A stretch of 64,000 bases of DNA from Odontesthes bonariensis (GCF_027942865.1 NC_134510.1:29964163-30028162), one strand, 5' to 3'; numbered from the stretch's first letter, positions 1 through 13,559 are shown. Program-made: numbers and translations. Notes: a model not told the origin generated them from the letters alone.

Positions 1-86
1 TGTGATGGAGAAAGTGGGGATGCTAATGGAAGACAAGACAGAGAGGAGCTGATAGCAGCAATTCCTTCCTCAATTTCTGAGGGGAG

Positions 87-125
<39 letters not shown>
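87..125. repeat. Poly-A tract, 39 bp
   Basis: An uninterrupted run of A immediately before a long pyrimidine-rich stretch. It could be the tail of a retroposed sequence, but no recognisable element precedes it. Confidence 0.9.
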
Positions 126-128
<3 letters not shown>

Positions 129-750
129 CTGACCATCTTCCTAAACTCCCAACCCCCCTCTGTTGTTCTATCCCTCTTTGCCCCCTGTCGCCCACCTCTC
201 CCCTCTATCCCTCCCACTCATACACCACCTCTCCTCTTTCACTCTCTCCTTTCTCTCCCCTGCCTCAGCCCACCCCTCCACCCCCTTTGTCTCTCCAGGA
301 GGCAGTTGTCAATCAAGTGCGTCTCCCACAATCCCTCCGGAGCTCATTGTGCCCGCGGTCTCTGACGGAGGCAGGCGTTGCGAGGCGGCAGAGAGCCGCA
401 GATGGAGGGAGCGCTGTCAATCATTGTCACTAATTATTAATTTCTGTCACTCAGGCCCCCATGGCAGCCATGGAGCAGGGGCCTCTCACTCTCTCCATCT
501 CTTCCTCCTTTCCTTCTCCTTACTCCGCCTCTCCACTCATTCAACGAGCCAGTGCACATCCCTCTGTCCCTCCTTGCTCTGTCCAACTGCCTCCCTTGTC
601 CTTCGTTAAAGTCTCTGCCTCTCCTTCGCCTTTGCCTCTTTCATTCAGGTCACCTGACATCCATTTCTCCTTCTCTCCCATCTACTGCTGCAGCCTGCAC
701 TCTTGTGTGTCCCCCCCTCCCTCCCTCCCTCCCTCCCTTCTCTCTTAACA
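126..750. other. Long pyrimidine-rich stretch
   Basis: For about 600 bp the plus strand is dominated by C and T, with CTCCCT/CTTCC phrases ending in (CTCC)n around 716-737. It is interrupted by a purine-rich island at 330-480. The ORFs through it have low-complexity Ser/Pro/Leu composition and are not genes. Confidence 0.6.
330..480. promoter_or_regulatory. Candidate conserved non-coding element
   Basis: An island of mixed composition inside pyrimidine-rich DNA, with GCTGTCAATCATTGTCACTA and ATTATTAATTTCTGTCACTC, i.e. PBX/MEIS-like TGTCAATCA and homeodomain TAATTA-type cores close together. The abrupt composition change suggests selection, but conservation cannot be checked here. Confidence 0.3.
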
Positions 751-1494
751 GTCCCAGGGTGACTTGATTTGGTATGCCACACTGGCCACAAAAAGTTCAA
801 CCTTTCATTATGTGGTGCACGTGTACTCAGAACTGCCCTCTACCCTCCTCTCCTCTCCCATCAGCAGGTCAGTCCCCTTGACTCTCTAGTCCCTTTTAAT
901 TGTATTCAGCGCTCCACCCCTCTCCCTCATTTTTTCCCATCTGACCTCTCCTTAGTACACTACAGTGCGTTGAACTTCCTCAAGAATCCCCAAAACACAT
1001 TATAAAAGACCTGCTTAACCATTTCATTTTTTATTTTTAATCAAAAAAACTTGGCTGGTCTTTGTTGGGGTTCTGATCCAATTCAGTGAACTTGATGTTT
1101 TCAATTTACACAAGGCCACTTTCACCTGTGATGTCACTGTGATGTTGGCTAATGAGGGAGGCCTGACCCGCATGTAGTTGCAATAGAGGACGGGCTGGTC
1201 CAGTACACCGAGGGTTCTGATCCGCTCCTCCCCTCACCTAATTATCTGACTTTGTGTGGTGGCACGGAAGACATACATTTTAAATTATAATGTATGTATG
1301 CATGCAGTCATCTCATGATATGCACACACACACAAGCATTTTCAGTCACAGACACGCATATGTCAACACACACCCACTCACAGTCTCATTTACACACATG
1401 CAATAGGATAAGTACTCAAAGAGTTCAGTGTATATCAGTGAATGCATTCAGTCTTCAAGTAATCTCACATAGATCCAATTTTAGAGACACCAGT

Positions 1495-1582
1495 TAACCT
1501 GACATGCATGTTTTTGGACAGTGGGAGGAAGCCGGAGCACCCGGAGAGAACCCACGCATACACGTGGAGAACATGCAACTCG
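1495..1582 (+). repeat. Short fragment of the same dispersed repeat
   Basis: TTAACCTGACATGCATGTTT followed by GGACAGTGGGAGGAAGCCGG and GAGAACCCACGCATACACG matches the 3' half of the 374-bp repeat at 38.5 kb. A small ORF that reads through it is a by-product of the repeat. Confidence 0.65.
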
Positions 1583-2424
1583 CACTTCAGATCATTTCTG
1601 GAAATACAAAACTTTAACTAAACTTCATCTGGAAAATATGACAAATCTCTTTTTCAGTTATCCACTTTGTAGATCTCCCTTGTGCATCGGTCTCAGAGTC
1701 AGCTCCGTGTAGACACCAATGCTATTTGTTCAGCTCAGAGAATGACTTGTGTAGACCAAAACTAAGTTGTAACTTGTTGTCTAACTTAATACAGTTGAAA
1801 AGAGGCATTGTTTATGTTTTAACAATGTTTCACTTATTAGTTATTGATCTGGGTAGTGTGAATATGTGAAACAGATGCAGGACACTTCAGGCTTCAGAGA
1901 GAAAGGCTGATCTGTTCATCTTGTGGCTCATGAATTAACCAAAATATCTGAACCAATCATTTCTGTGTCAACTTCCACATCAATGCTTGCATGACTATGT
2001 GTGTATGTGGCCGTCTGTGTCACTGTGCACATTATATGAACAATCTTGCAGCTCATATGTATAGGTGTGACAAAGAATTCAATACATAACTTGGACTGAT
2101 TGGACAATCAGCCAAAAACAGCCAAAGACAGCTAATCAATTAGTGCATCTCTACACAAAGTTAGTAAATATGTGCTAGGCTGGATGTTGGTTAAAATCTA
2201 TATCAAATCATGCTCAAAAGATTAATTCAATGGTATGTTGATAAAATAAAATTCTATGTTCTCCTTGGAATGCTTGCATTTCTTCATTTCTGTCAGTGTT
2301 AGTTTAAGTTAAGTCAGAACAAAGAGGAATAAGGTTAGTCTCACTAACCTGAAGATGCTTATGTGTAAAAGAAAGGAGAAAATGATATGTTAACAGTTTA
2401 AAACACACCATGTACGTTTTCACC

Positions 2425-2450
2425 CCCCCCCCCCCCAAAAAAAAAAAAAA
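2425..2450. repeat. Poly-C run joined to poly-A run
   Basis: About 14 C residues directly followed by about 14 A residues. The same kind of junction appears again at 22,663-22,683. Confidence 0.85.
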
Positions 2451-2619
2451 TCTCCTCCAGGATTACTTTTTGCATCAGGCCTATGCTGCTCTAATGAGGA
2501 GCCAAGGACAAGGCCAGCTGGACACCACTGATCCTTCACCTTTCTGCCATAACTACATCCATGCAGCCACCCACAAGCCCCAGCATACCCCACAGCCCTG
2601 CTCTACATACAGTTATTAG

Positions 2620-2900
2620 CACTCCTCTACTACTAACCTTCTGCCTATCAGTACCCACCACCTCCTCCTCCCACTCTCCAACATTTGCTGCATCCTTTCT
2701 TCCATCTCCCCTCTCTGCTGCACCTGTCACTTTTCCCTCTATTCTGATCTGTTTTCCCCCTTTTGTGTTCTTCCTTCTCCTCTTTCTCATCTCCTCTTGA
2801 CAGTCACTCTCTTTCTTTTCCTATCTGATTGTCTTTTAACTTCCTCCATCTATACATCCCTTTCTCTCCGTCACCACCTCCTTTCTCTCCCCGTGTGTGT
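2620..2900. other. Second pyrimidine-rich stretch
   Basis: Plus strand rich in CTCC, TTCC and TCTT phrases. It is not coding; the ORFs on both strands across it are low-complexity. Confidence 0.5.
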
Positions 2901-5900
2901 GTTTGTGTGTGTGCGTGTCAGTATTCAGCACCTCAGTGGAGACAGGGTTTATTGGGGTAATGCATTTATCACTACTGCAAGCCAGGGCCTCACCTCCTTC
3001 TTTGAGCCAGTGAGTAATGAAAATAGGATCGCTTCTGACAACACTGCTACACACAGTCACACACGTACTCCTCCTTAGACGCACACACAAAGCAATAAAC
3101 TACGTATTGCTACAAAAATGCTTGCATTTAAGCACACGTGCTGATCAACACCAATCTAAAAGAAACTAAACACAATGCTTGGGTCGACAACTTTAGTGAT
3201 GCACTCTGTATCATTTTCACTGGAACTAGACATTTTTAGTTTTTTGCCTAAATAAATAGTTTTCCTGAGTTTTTGTTTTGTTAGTTAACATATTACTCTA
3301 AGCAGCTAATTAACTGTGTTTATTTAATTACACAGAAATGAGAGGCATGATCCATGAAACATTTGAATATGTTCTGAAATCCCCCCGAGTTACTTTATCC
3401 TCGCATAGCAGGATGCGTTTGAAAATTTGAATATTTAATTATCTATTTGGGAGGACAGAATGAAAAATACAATCTACCAAAATAAGTCCTGGGTCAGTAA
3501 ACTCATCACTGCTTACATGATATAACCAGCCATTAGCAAGGACTGAAGCAAGAAGAAGAATGTGATTCCAAAAACCACAAAAAAAAAAAAGAAAAACTGC
3601 ATATTTTTGTGCACTGCAGGATTTTTGAGGATGTCTGTCAATATGCTGCTAAACTTTAGTTTCTTACTGTTTAGCTCTCAGTTTTTCTAACTAAATCATA
3701 CATAATCATACTCTTGGCAAGGGCTTAGACAAGTTCACCTTACTCAAATTTAATAAAGTATTAAGAGAATTCGGTTAAACAACATTAGCTGCCATCATTA
3801 TAAAAGAGAGTTTAAGTATAGCTTTATAATGCTGTACAAAACATTTATAACTGCCTAAAACTCAAACGTTGTGCTCCACAGCAAGAAAATGTTCCTGCGT
3901 ATTATTATTATTACATCATCAAGTTTAAAAACCACAGTTTTGTGAGGTCTTCTTCTTGAATCATTTTGTTGCATTACTGTCACGAGACCCCCTTGCCACA
4001 GTAATGAAATAACATCTTTGACTACAGATTTTATGTAGAATCTAAGGGAAATGGGTCCGACTATTTCAGCCAAGGTTTCCCCGGGAGAAAGAAAAATCAG
4101 GTAAGGATCAAGTGTTAATGGCCAGGGGTGCCTGTCTAATCCCATTTGTTCTGGAAGTGTCGGGGTGGTGGGGGAGGTCTTCACCAGTTTAAAACGATAC
4201 CATCACCACAGGTATTCCAGCTAGGCTTAGATTGGCCTTGACAGGACAAAACATCGCCGCAGTAAATGACTCAAGCGCCTCCCACTACATCAAACTCGGG
4301 AGGACAAGGTCAGATCAGCAGCGACAAAGTTTAAAACAAACTTCTCCTTAAAATGCACTCTCAAATGCAGAGTAGAGAGGGAAAGCGTTGCTAAAACACC
4401 ACGTAGTGCGTCGAGACTCCAAGTCAAAGGACTGCTGACTAATGTGCCAAAATGGTTGGAAATGCTCTGTGGTATTGCAGATGGCAGAGGTATTTGTTAT
4501 TCATATGGCCCTCAAGGTGCATCCACAAGGCCTGCATGAAAGTGTGTGTCTAATATGTGCTCATGTGTGTGTGCTTTTGTGCGAGTAGGTGTGTGTGTCT
4601 TGTGCTGCATCCGCAGTGCTGAGGATGCCATTAATGCTTGCTGCTGATCGCCCTCGCACATTTAAATAACAATAGTGCAGTCAGAGAAGGCATCGGTGTG
4701 AATCCAACCTGCAAAACACGAAGGAGCTGCAGGCCCTTCTCCTGCTCAGTGTGCCTGTGCCTATGCATGTGTGTGTGTGTGTGTGTTCGCTCATGTATTA
4801 GTTCAGGTGCTTTTTTTTTATGCTCAAGCATTTAAGTCAGAGAAAAGACAAAAACGACAATGACACTGAAGGAGAGTAAGAAAGCAAATATGAGGAAGAC
4901 CAGCTGGAGCAAAGTCTAAAACACTGTCACTGTGTTGTGCAGGTGGGTTATGTAACGACAGCCTTAAAGTCAAAGGAGCCCCCCTTCTTCTGACCCTGGA
5001 TTCCACAGTGGTGAAACTGGCTGTCTTTTGAAATTAATAAAACAGTGAACCAGGTATGAACAAAGTACTGAGACCTCGAGCAGTATTAGAACAGCAGCTA
5101 TTTTAAGTGTGGGCGGCAGGGTAGACCTTTGAGGGTTAACTTTACCTTGTTCCATCCAGCTGTTTCAGTGAATAAATAATAAAGATTACTCTGACTTGCC
5201 AAATTCATCAGAAAGCATAAGTAACAGCAACACAATGAACACAGTTTACTGATAATGTTTTTCTAAAAATCCTCTAAAGCCTACGCTGTATGGCAGGATA
5301 GTTCTGACAGGAATGTAGTCTGGTGTTTCAATTTAAGCCTTTTTTTTCTGTAAAGCCATTCAACCTGTAAAATAACGTTATAAAATCTGTGAATGGTGGT
5401 TATCATATAGACTTAATGTTTTACATTTCAGTCACTATTTCAGACTGACCTTGAAACAGAGAGACTGCATTAGGAATTAATCTGCAAAACAAAACAAAAC
5501 AAAAAAAAACAGTTTCTGACAGCACACAGATTCTGACCATTAAGTCAAATTTTGTGACAATTTTCAAACTAGGCACACTGGTGAAACTTGACATTGTGTT
5601 CCCCATTTGTTTTTGTATTATTCAGTATTTATCCACTGAACCAGCAGGCAAAGCTGTGTACATGTGCAAGCATGTCATGTGTAAGTGACAGAGAATGCTA
5701 AGGTAATGTGAGGCTCTCGTCTTCGGGACAAAATGGCAGGGGAACGACGCAGCACAAGCTGTCACCTGGGTCCAGTGTTTCTGTCACTCTTGCTTGCCAC
5801 ATGGAGCTATCGGGTAATTTTGAAAACAAAAAAAATAAGAAAAAAAAAATAATAATCTCTGAAACCATCCAGTGACACTCTAGCCCCTAATTTCTGATGG

Positions 5901-6619
5901 AAAAAGGTCAAGGAATGTTACGGTAAAAAAAGGCAAAAAAAAAAAAAAAAACGTTTTTTTCACAGATGAAATAGTTGCACAGTTTATAAAGTAAGCACAA
6001 TACATTGTAAAGAAAGTAATGCCGTGTATTTCACGTCCCACTCTGAGTGGAAAACAAGTCTCCTTACCCAACCACAAACTTAAAACATAAGAAACTTGAA
6101 AAGCCAAAAAACAGCAACGCACCAACTATCCAGGGACAGATGCAGTGATGGAATTGCACCACATCTGCCTACAGCTTTCTTATACAGACACATAAGAAAT
6201 GTGTCTTTTCAATCTGCAGAAGATTCTGAAATGACAACAGGATTTAATAAACAGAATTGAACTGCCATTCAATTGTGTGTAGTTCATGTAGCAGGTTCAT
6301 GTGTAGTTCACCTAATGCTGATGTGTCAACCAAGATTCATGGTTTGCTAATTAACAGGCAATTATAGAAATAGCAATTTTTTAGGGGACATTTTTGTGAA
6401 TTAGGTGGATTCTTATCTAAAGCCATTTTGACTGTTTTTTTATTTTTTCTTCTCTTCAGGTTTTATCATAATTATTATTGGCTGCTATAATTTGCTAAGA
6501 AATAGAAATAAAAAAAAATACAGACATGTATTATGTGTTTCCATCCCCTCTAAAATAGTTTTTCCTTACATTGATATTGTGGATCACAGATGATGAAATC
6601 CACATATTCTAAGAAACTT

Positions 6620-7260
6620 TATTGTATCGTTGCACTATTCATCCACCTATTCTCTGAGGAAGAGCAGCTCTTTCAGTGTGTGCAGTAAAATGCTGGACAT
6701 CTACCACTCTGTGGTGGTGAGTGCCAGCCACCGTGGTGTGGTGTGGTCTGCTGGGGGGGAGCAGAACCTATGTCAGAAATACCAACAGGATCAATAAACT
6801 CATTCATAAGGCTGGAAAAAAAAAATTAATTGGACACAACCTGGAGATGTTGAGTCAGCGAGGACAAGAGTTCACTGAACAAACTGCTCTGCATCGTGGA
6901 CAATCCAACCCGCCCCCTCCATGACACACTACAGAAACAGCAGAGCTGATCCTTAAAAAGAAGTCCTTAGGAAATCATTCCTACTTTACCATCTCACTGT
7001 ACTACAGATCACTCTGTGTCAAATGAACACACCACTGCACTCCACATCTGTATGTACTGTTAATATAAATATGCAAATTCCTCCCACCATCTGTTGCACT
7101 ACCTCCTGCACATGTCTGTATTTACGGTTTTCAACATGAGCAGCCATTGTTATGTAACTTTGTTAGCACTTGATCATCTGTAGATATAGGCCTAACTTAT
7201 TACCATTTTTGTAATGATAACTTTGTATATAAATAATTACTTTTATTGTATATTAATAAT
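6620..7260 (+). mobile_element. Decayed 3' part of a non-LTR retrotransposon
   Basis: Conceptual translation with frame shifts shows reverse-transcriptase C-terminal pieces: MLDIYHSVVVSA, then NRINKLIHKAG, then IVDNPTRPLHDTL. These recall the fish LINE motif with LD.FYHSVV..A, RLDKLI.RAG and ILDN..HPLH. Several stops and shifts make it a relic. The downstream AT-rich sequence probably belongs to its 3' UTR. Boundaries are approximate. Confidence 0.55.
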
Positions 7261-8299
7261 ATATTTTCTTTTCTTTCTTTACTGACCCTTTTCCTCCGTT
7301 ACCCGACTATGGTGTAACTCTAATATGTGGCAGTGGCAAAGTATTCTCAATAGTCTCATTTGTCTAAAGATCTAGTTGCACACAGTCTTTCAGAGACTCG
7401 GTTGCTCTTTTTGTACTTCATCGTCACATTGTTTAGGTTTGTTTTTTCCTACCACTATCCGAGCTTTTTGCAGAGACTGAAGTCCTTGCTGCAGCCAGCC
7501 TTGGCTCACATTTGATCCATGGCCATTTTCTGCATGTCATTTTGTTACTCACGTTCCCGCTTTCCTGTCAGCACTGTACTGTCTCCTTCCAATAAAGATA
7601 ACAAACTAAAGTCCAAAAAGTCTTTCAAAAGAAATAAAATAACTGAAGCTTTTGCCTTTTTAAATCAAAAGCAGAGTTTGAATCTTTTCTTCCTGTTTTT
7701 ATTTCCATTTTTACTAAGCTGTTTTGGAAACAGTTTTACATCCACTCACAACATTTTGCCACCAACCTAAACTTTAAGTATTCATCAGTGTTAATCTACA
7801 ACCTCTCCAGACAAAGGGAGGATTTGCACATACATGCTGAAATGCCTCTTCTAGGCTATAGCCAGCTTAAACTATCAAAATCAGCTTAATTGTCAAATAT
7901 GCCACGTGCACAAGACATGTAGAAGAACTGGAAACATTGGAATAACATTGAAATATAAAAAAGTAGAAAAATACAAGTAAAGGTAGAAGGGGTAAATACT
8001 ATCACCTAATATCTGTCGAATCAAATTATCCACCTAAATATAACAGACGAACAGACTCATTGAATTGAATTAGAAAATTTAAGGTTCTGCTAGTCTCAGT
8101 GAATCAACATGCATATTAGAATTCCAATCAATAACCTCGATTTTACCATTTACACCCGTTAGAAAAACAGCCTCAGAACATAATAATGATAAAACTATCT
8201 CCTCTCTAAATGCACTAACGCTGAAACACAACTCCACGTCCGGGTTCTACAGTTAGAAGCATAAACTGATAAATAAACCTAAAAACCTGGTCTTGAGAA

Positions 8300-8820
8300 A
8301 CACGAACACCAGTTAAGTGCAGTCCTTTTCGAAGTTACTTACCAAAAAGCGTTCATTGTCCTGTGCTTATAGTTGAATGTGGTCCAATTTTCCCCCAGGT
8401 GATGAAGATTATGTCGCGGTCCACCTGAGTAACGGTTGTGCAGGTACGTCACTGTGACGTCTTCAGCTAATTAGTTCAATATTCACACCTGAAACTAATT
8501 TCTTTAGCCGATTTCCCGTTAGCATTTGTTAACGGACTTTCAGAACATGTGTTTTCCAAATCGTGATATTTACCATTTTGCCTGATAATATTACCGTTGC
8601 TTTAAAACGTGTCATAACAACTGTTGTTGTGTTTTATTTAGAGGTTCTGAAAATTCAAAATGGCGCACATCATCCCCAACTTCTTTTTGGCCGCGAAGTC
8701 GAAAGGTGTCAAAATACTCCGCATGCCGTGAAAATGATGACATGCCACCAACTTTTCAATTAAAAGAACGGAAAAAAAAAAACAATTCCGCGGGGCTTAC
8801 ACGTCTATTCACATCCAATA
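8300..8820. promoter_or_regulatory. Possible bidirectional promoter of an unannotated small transcript
   Basis: The region holds a palindromic CRE-like block (ACGTCACTGTGACGT, 8,445-8,459). On the minus strand a strong donor (TTTTTG|GTAAGTAAC, exon edge near 8,344) follows an ATG. On the plus strand a YY1-like AAAATGGCG starts a 23-codon ORF (8,660-8,731). I could not find following exons on either strand, so this may be an lncRNA start or chance. Confidence 0.25.
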
Positions 8821-11800
8821 ATCTGAGCCCAAATACATAATTTTGTAAAAGGTTGTTTTCCTTTTTACTGCCCAAAAATATCAGTTGAACACTTAGCCTA
8901 CTGAATGGCAACATTTATTTAAAGTGAAATATCCATCAGCAGAAAACAATTCATGGTGATAATTAAGATTTTTGGTTCTGAAAAAGTTGAGTAACCTCGC
9001 ATGTTGTAGATGGAAAGAAGTATTCGAATGATTTAAGTGGCTATGGTTCCAAAGAGAATACTACAAACGTTAAAAGGGAGCAATGTTAATGTGCTTTGAA
9101 AATGTGTGACAATTTCGAGAAAACGGTTGTAAATTATTAAACAAATATCTCTGTTTTTGTTTCTCACATTCTGCATAGTTTCACATCAATGAAAATTTAA
9201 TATGTTTCAATGACAAACACATTCATCACTTGGCTGCAGCCCTATTTTTTTTTTACTTTTTCGTGTTATTCATCTTTCCTTATTTTTATGTCTGTGTGTT
9301 TTTTTTGTTCAGCACATAAATATGGGGTTTAAATTTGAGCTACTCAACTCCACTCTCCAGTCCCTGGGGTAGTTAAGATTGGTATTTAAAAAGAAAAGAA
9401 AAAAATCTCAAACTTAATGAAGATTACATTACCTAAACATTGTTTAAGCATGCTCGAAATTGCCGGGGATATTTCTTCAGAGGCCCGAACAGGGTTATCC
9501 ACGTCTTACTTTTTTCCAGAATGTTTTCTGCACCGGGGAAGAAGTGTGTTTGACCCACCTCCCAACTACATTTACATAACCTCTAAATAATAAACCTTGT
9601 CTGTCTGACCTTTAGACAAACAGCAGCTCTCCTCAGCCCCACAGGCGTCACCCTTATACACCTGACTCATTCTTTGAAGCTTGTGTGGACCGGAGGGTTC
9701 ATGTGACAAAGTGAAAGATGAGTGTGCATTCAAGAAATGTTTACTTTTGTAAATGTCCTTACACAGTGAGTACTAAAGTATACAGCTGCCATTTTCAATT
9801 TCTCTCCTCTTACCTCTCTGTGAAAATTCTTGCTGTCATAGGACACCCACACATACATATAAATACACATTTGTAGCAAATGCACAAACAGCCTGACTGA
9901 GTTTCTTACCAGTCGAAGTCACGTGACAAAAAAACAGAGTTGACATAAATAAATCAAAAAGAATCTCAGATGTCCCTTTGAAGGCAGTCAGCAAATAAAT
10001 CAAGAGTACTTAAAAACGTCTCTCCAGAGGCATTTTGTTTTATTTGTCTTATGATGTGCCACAAATTGATGCCTAACAGTCACAGGAGCACAGCGCGCAT
10101 GGCAACCGGAGGAAAGAAGCAAAGAGGGGAGAAGCAAAGCAAAAAGTGGGGCACAGATGAGTTGAGAGGTTTAGGGGGGGGAGACAAAAAAGAGACTTAG
10201 AGGCTGAGTCTAAAGAGAACCAAGAGACTGTGTGCTGCTGTCTTCTGGAGTTATTTGAATACAGGAAAGCAGCAGCTGGAGTCTGTGTTGAACAGGTCTG
10301 CACTTCACACTGCATCACGATCAGGAGAACACAGCTCTGGTCGTACTCTGCTGGAGTCTTACGCTGCTGCACACACTCCCACAAACTAGCCTGAGTGTGT
10401 GTGTGTGTGGGAATGAGTCGGAGCTCCTTGGTTCTCATTACTAAGCCACTGTAGCGTATTCACTTCTCCAGCTTACCATGTTGGTGCTGGTGTTCCAACT
10501 GTTGGCTTACAGAAAAAGGAAAGGACCAGCCTCACCTCTGCTCTGAATGCATTAGCACACATCGCATTTTCAATCTGTGCAAGAGAGTTTAAAATTACCT
10601 CTACTCTTGTCCGGTGCTGATAAGTTGTGTCATAAGAAACTTCCTGGGGAGAAAGCAGGGTCATTAGCATGACTACCAGATTGAGAGGTAAGGAGGAAGG
10701 GAAAAGGGAAGGAAGGAAGGAAGGAAGGAAGGAAGGAAGGAAGGAAGGAAGGAGAAGTACACTCAAGTTTTAAAAGTTTTTTTAGAGAAACAAGTGGGCG
10801 TGTGTGTTCCCTTACAATCCAGAAACAAATTTCCTGACCTTTGTGTCTTTCAGCTACCTTTTAACATGATGGCTGGAAACTCAATATCACATTGATCATC
10901 TGCAGACTTGAAAATAAGCTTCTTTTTAGTTTAGTTTAGAATAGAAAGCACCTACAGAGCGGTCACTAACTAAGTATTTTCTTTTTGTTTAACTTACAGG
11001 ACTTATGAAATAATCAAGTGGAGAGAAAAATTAGAAAACACCAAAACATGAATACAAATTTGTGCAGTAGACCCTTTTGTTCTTTCCTACCTTATTTACC
11101 ATGTTAACAACATTCAGGTTTATACTGTTCTCTGACCCCTGGTTTCGGAACCACTTGACAATATTAACGGTGTGCAAAGTAGTTCAAACTCGATCCAAAT
11201 CTACTTTCAATCACAAAATGCAACTTGTGCCAGGGCATCTGTAGAAATCAATGATACAACATCTAATTATATAGAGGTTGCAAGGACATTTTACTTCATG
11301 CGTGGTGTCACTTTTGATACGTTAAGTACATTTTGTCTGTACTTTCATATAACATTTTGAATGTTTATTGTATTGACACTATTTAAAGAATCTCTGGGTA
11401 TTTAATCATATTATAGTCTATGTTAATGTCCTTATTAAGAGTGACACAGAATATGGATAATCTAGAATTACATCAATCATAAGCACACAGATGTGAGAAC
11501 TGGGTATTTTTGTTTCTATTGTTCAGTTGCATTATTACCTCCCAAGTCTACACATCTTCAATCCTCCATCATTTGTGGTGTTTTTGCGTTATTCAAAAGA
11601 CAAAGAAAAAACGTTACTTCCTAAACCTTTGTCTTCTCATGTCAAATAAGGACTCCCAGAGAAGGAATTTCATGTTGTTTATTAGGAAAAAAGAAAACAA
11701 TAAGCTGAAAAAACTAAAAAGAAATGCAGATAGTGACTAACTTAGAAAGCAGGAGGGGTCAGTAGATGGTTTGATGTCGATGATGACACAGCCTTCTGAA

Positions 11801-13449
11801 ACCAGAGAGACAGAGAGATACATTTATGCAAATACTCAGGAATAAGGTGCCACAACTTTCTGATATATTTCATATTTAGACTGACAAAGTGAGACGTGGT
11901 CAACATGATGAAATGATAACAATTACATGTCACAAAAAAATAATACAACTTTCCTCAAATGATCAAATTAAAAGACAAAATAACGTCAGCTAGGTTAATT
12001 AGATCTATGATAAACACGTATTTTCTTATTTATGATAAAGCCATCCCTACATTTATAAGAGCATAACTTTGTCTTACTCAATCATGGTGCTGTAAAATTA
12101 TGTATCGCTTGCCGCCTCACCTTACACACAAATATATTACGGTATTGATAAATAGATGCTGCAACCTACCTATTGTCATGCCTCACCTTCAGGTCTCTCC
12201 CGGGTCATTTAGTTTCCCAGACTACATTGAACAAAAAAAAACAGAGGTTAAATCCAGAGATTAGAATGGAAATATTTTATGTCACTAAATAGTTCATTAT
12301 TCTGTAATTGGTGACCTCTGCAGAATTTATTTAGCTGTTTTTTGTCAGCTTTAAAAAGTTACTGGTGAAAAGCTTTTTGTGTGTTTATTGATGTTGATCT
12401 TTTAAAAGCAGTTCAACTTTAAATGACTACCAAAGAAAAATAATAGTGCTGGCAGTTTTGGTCACGTGAGGGTCTTTCAGAAGCAGGTTATTTAGCAGTT
12501 TCAAACTGAAAACAAGGATTTAACACTGAAAAGGTCCAACTCCAGCCTTCCTCAACAAACACGGGTACAACCGCAAGATAAAACGTCACTGCAGCGTCAC
12601 AACTGTCTGGTTTCTCATCTAACGCTAATGAGCAAGTGTGAGAGGGAGTGTGTACCCTGATTAGCCTGGCAGCATCAGTGTCAGACACTCAGCGGGGCAT
12701 CCCTGGCTCAGTGTATGTGTGTGGTATATTCGAGCATTTGTATGGCTGCCAGTCTTTACTCTGTCTTTTTTCATGCATCCCTTTCTTTCTCACTTTCTTC
12801 ATCTTTTCTCCCGTTCTCCAAGCTCCAAGAACTCTGATCCTTGCATTCGCTCAGTCTGGCAAATGACTGCAAGGGCTGACAATCCACTGTCAGCATGCGC
12901 CGCCATAGTCAATAACGCTGTCCCATGTCACCGCACCACACTGACTAAAGCTCACGTTTCTTATCCCTCCCAAAAACTGTTGCTTAAGAGCCCCTCTTTT
13001 TGCCTTTGCCAATCCTGCTAAAAGCATTGCCATATCCCCCATCACACGCCCCCCATTCCAAAACTTCACCCTGACACGTTTTTGGTTGTCCAAATGACCA
13101 GAACATCCTTGGTTCAAGTGAATGCTGCATAATTTGAGTCCAATGGTAGCACCCAGCGAAATCTGGAACCAAATGGGATGCGCTTTTCACGATGCCCCTG
13201 AATTCTAAGCAAGTGATGGGTGACTGATCCAGCTGTCTTTCTGTAATAAGACAAGGTCATGTGGGCTATACTCAAATACACATGCGAATAGCATGCGCGC
13301 ATACACGCAAATGCATGCAGGGGGTGCAGCGGAGCTCAAAGTGTTACCAAGAAATTGTAGTCTCCACGATAATCCACTTCTCTATCCTGTTCCATTAACC
13401 TCACAGCGTACACACACATCCTCCTGCTCTCAACCCACACAGCGCCTCC

Positions 13450-13450
<1 letters not shown>
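8821..13450. other. Gene-free stretch
   Basis: AT-rich spacer. Noted inside are a fully palindromic GTCACGTGAC at 9,918-9,927, a related GTCACGTGAG at 12,461-12,470, the (AAGG)n microsatellite, and a fragment at about 9,340-9,370 that resembles the start of a common fish repeat (CTCAACTCCACTCTCCAGTCC). No credible coding exon was seen. Confidence 0.5.
10707..10752. repeat. (AAGG)n tetranucleotide microsatellite
   Basis: About eleven GGAA units, purine-only on the plus strand. No gene overlaps it. Confidence 0.9.

Positions 13451-13452
<2 letters not shown>

Positions 13453-13525
<73 letters not shown>
13453..13525. repeat. (CA)n dinucleotide microsatellite
   Basis: About 36 uninterrupted CA units in the gene-free left part. 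It also generates the spurious His/Thr and Cys/Val repeat ORFs seen there. Likely polymorphic. Confidence 0.95.
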
Positions 13526-13528
<3 letters not shown>

Positions 13529-13559
13529 TGCTAGTATCAGGGCCTGTGTTGTCCAGCTC

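Larger units (their letters stand above)
755..6600. other. Gene-free stretch left of the LINE relic
   Basis: AT-rich spacer with scattered short (CA)n/(TG)n runs (about 1,320-1,400, 2,895-2,920, 4,540-4,600, 4,765-4,790), A-runs and one repeat fragment. The block 4,050-4,480 has more complex composition and may hold regulatory sequence. No ORF shows gene-like composition or recognisable family motifs. Confidence 0.5.

Noticed and set aside
163-767. Overlapping Ser/Pro/Leu-rich ORFs on the plus strand
   Set aside because: Low-complexity translation of a pyrimidine-rich tract in three frames, with no splice structure or family motif.
3855-4184. 109-aa minus-strand ORF
   Set aside because: No family motif, no clear splice sites and no supporting neighbours; likely chance.
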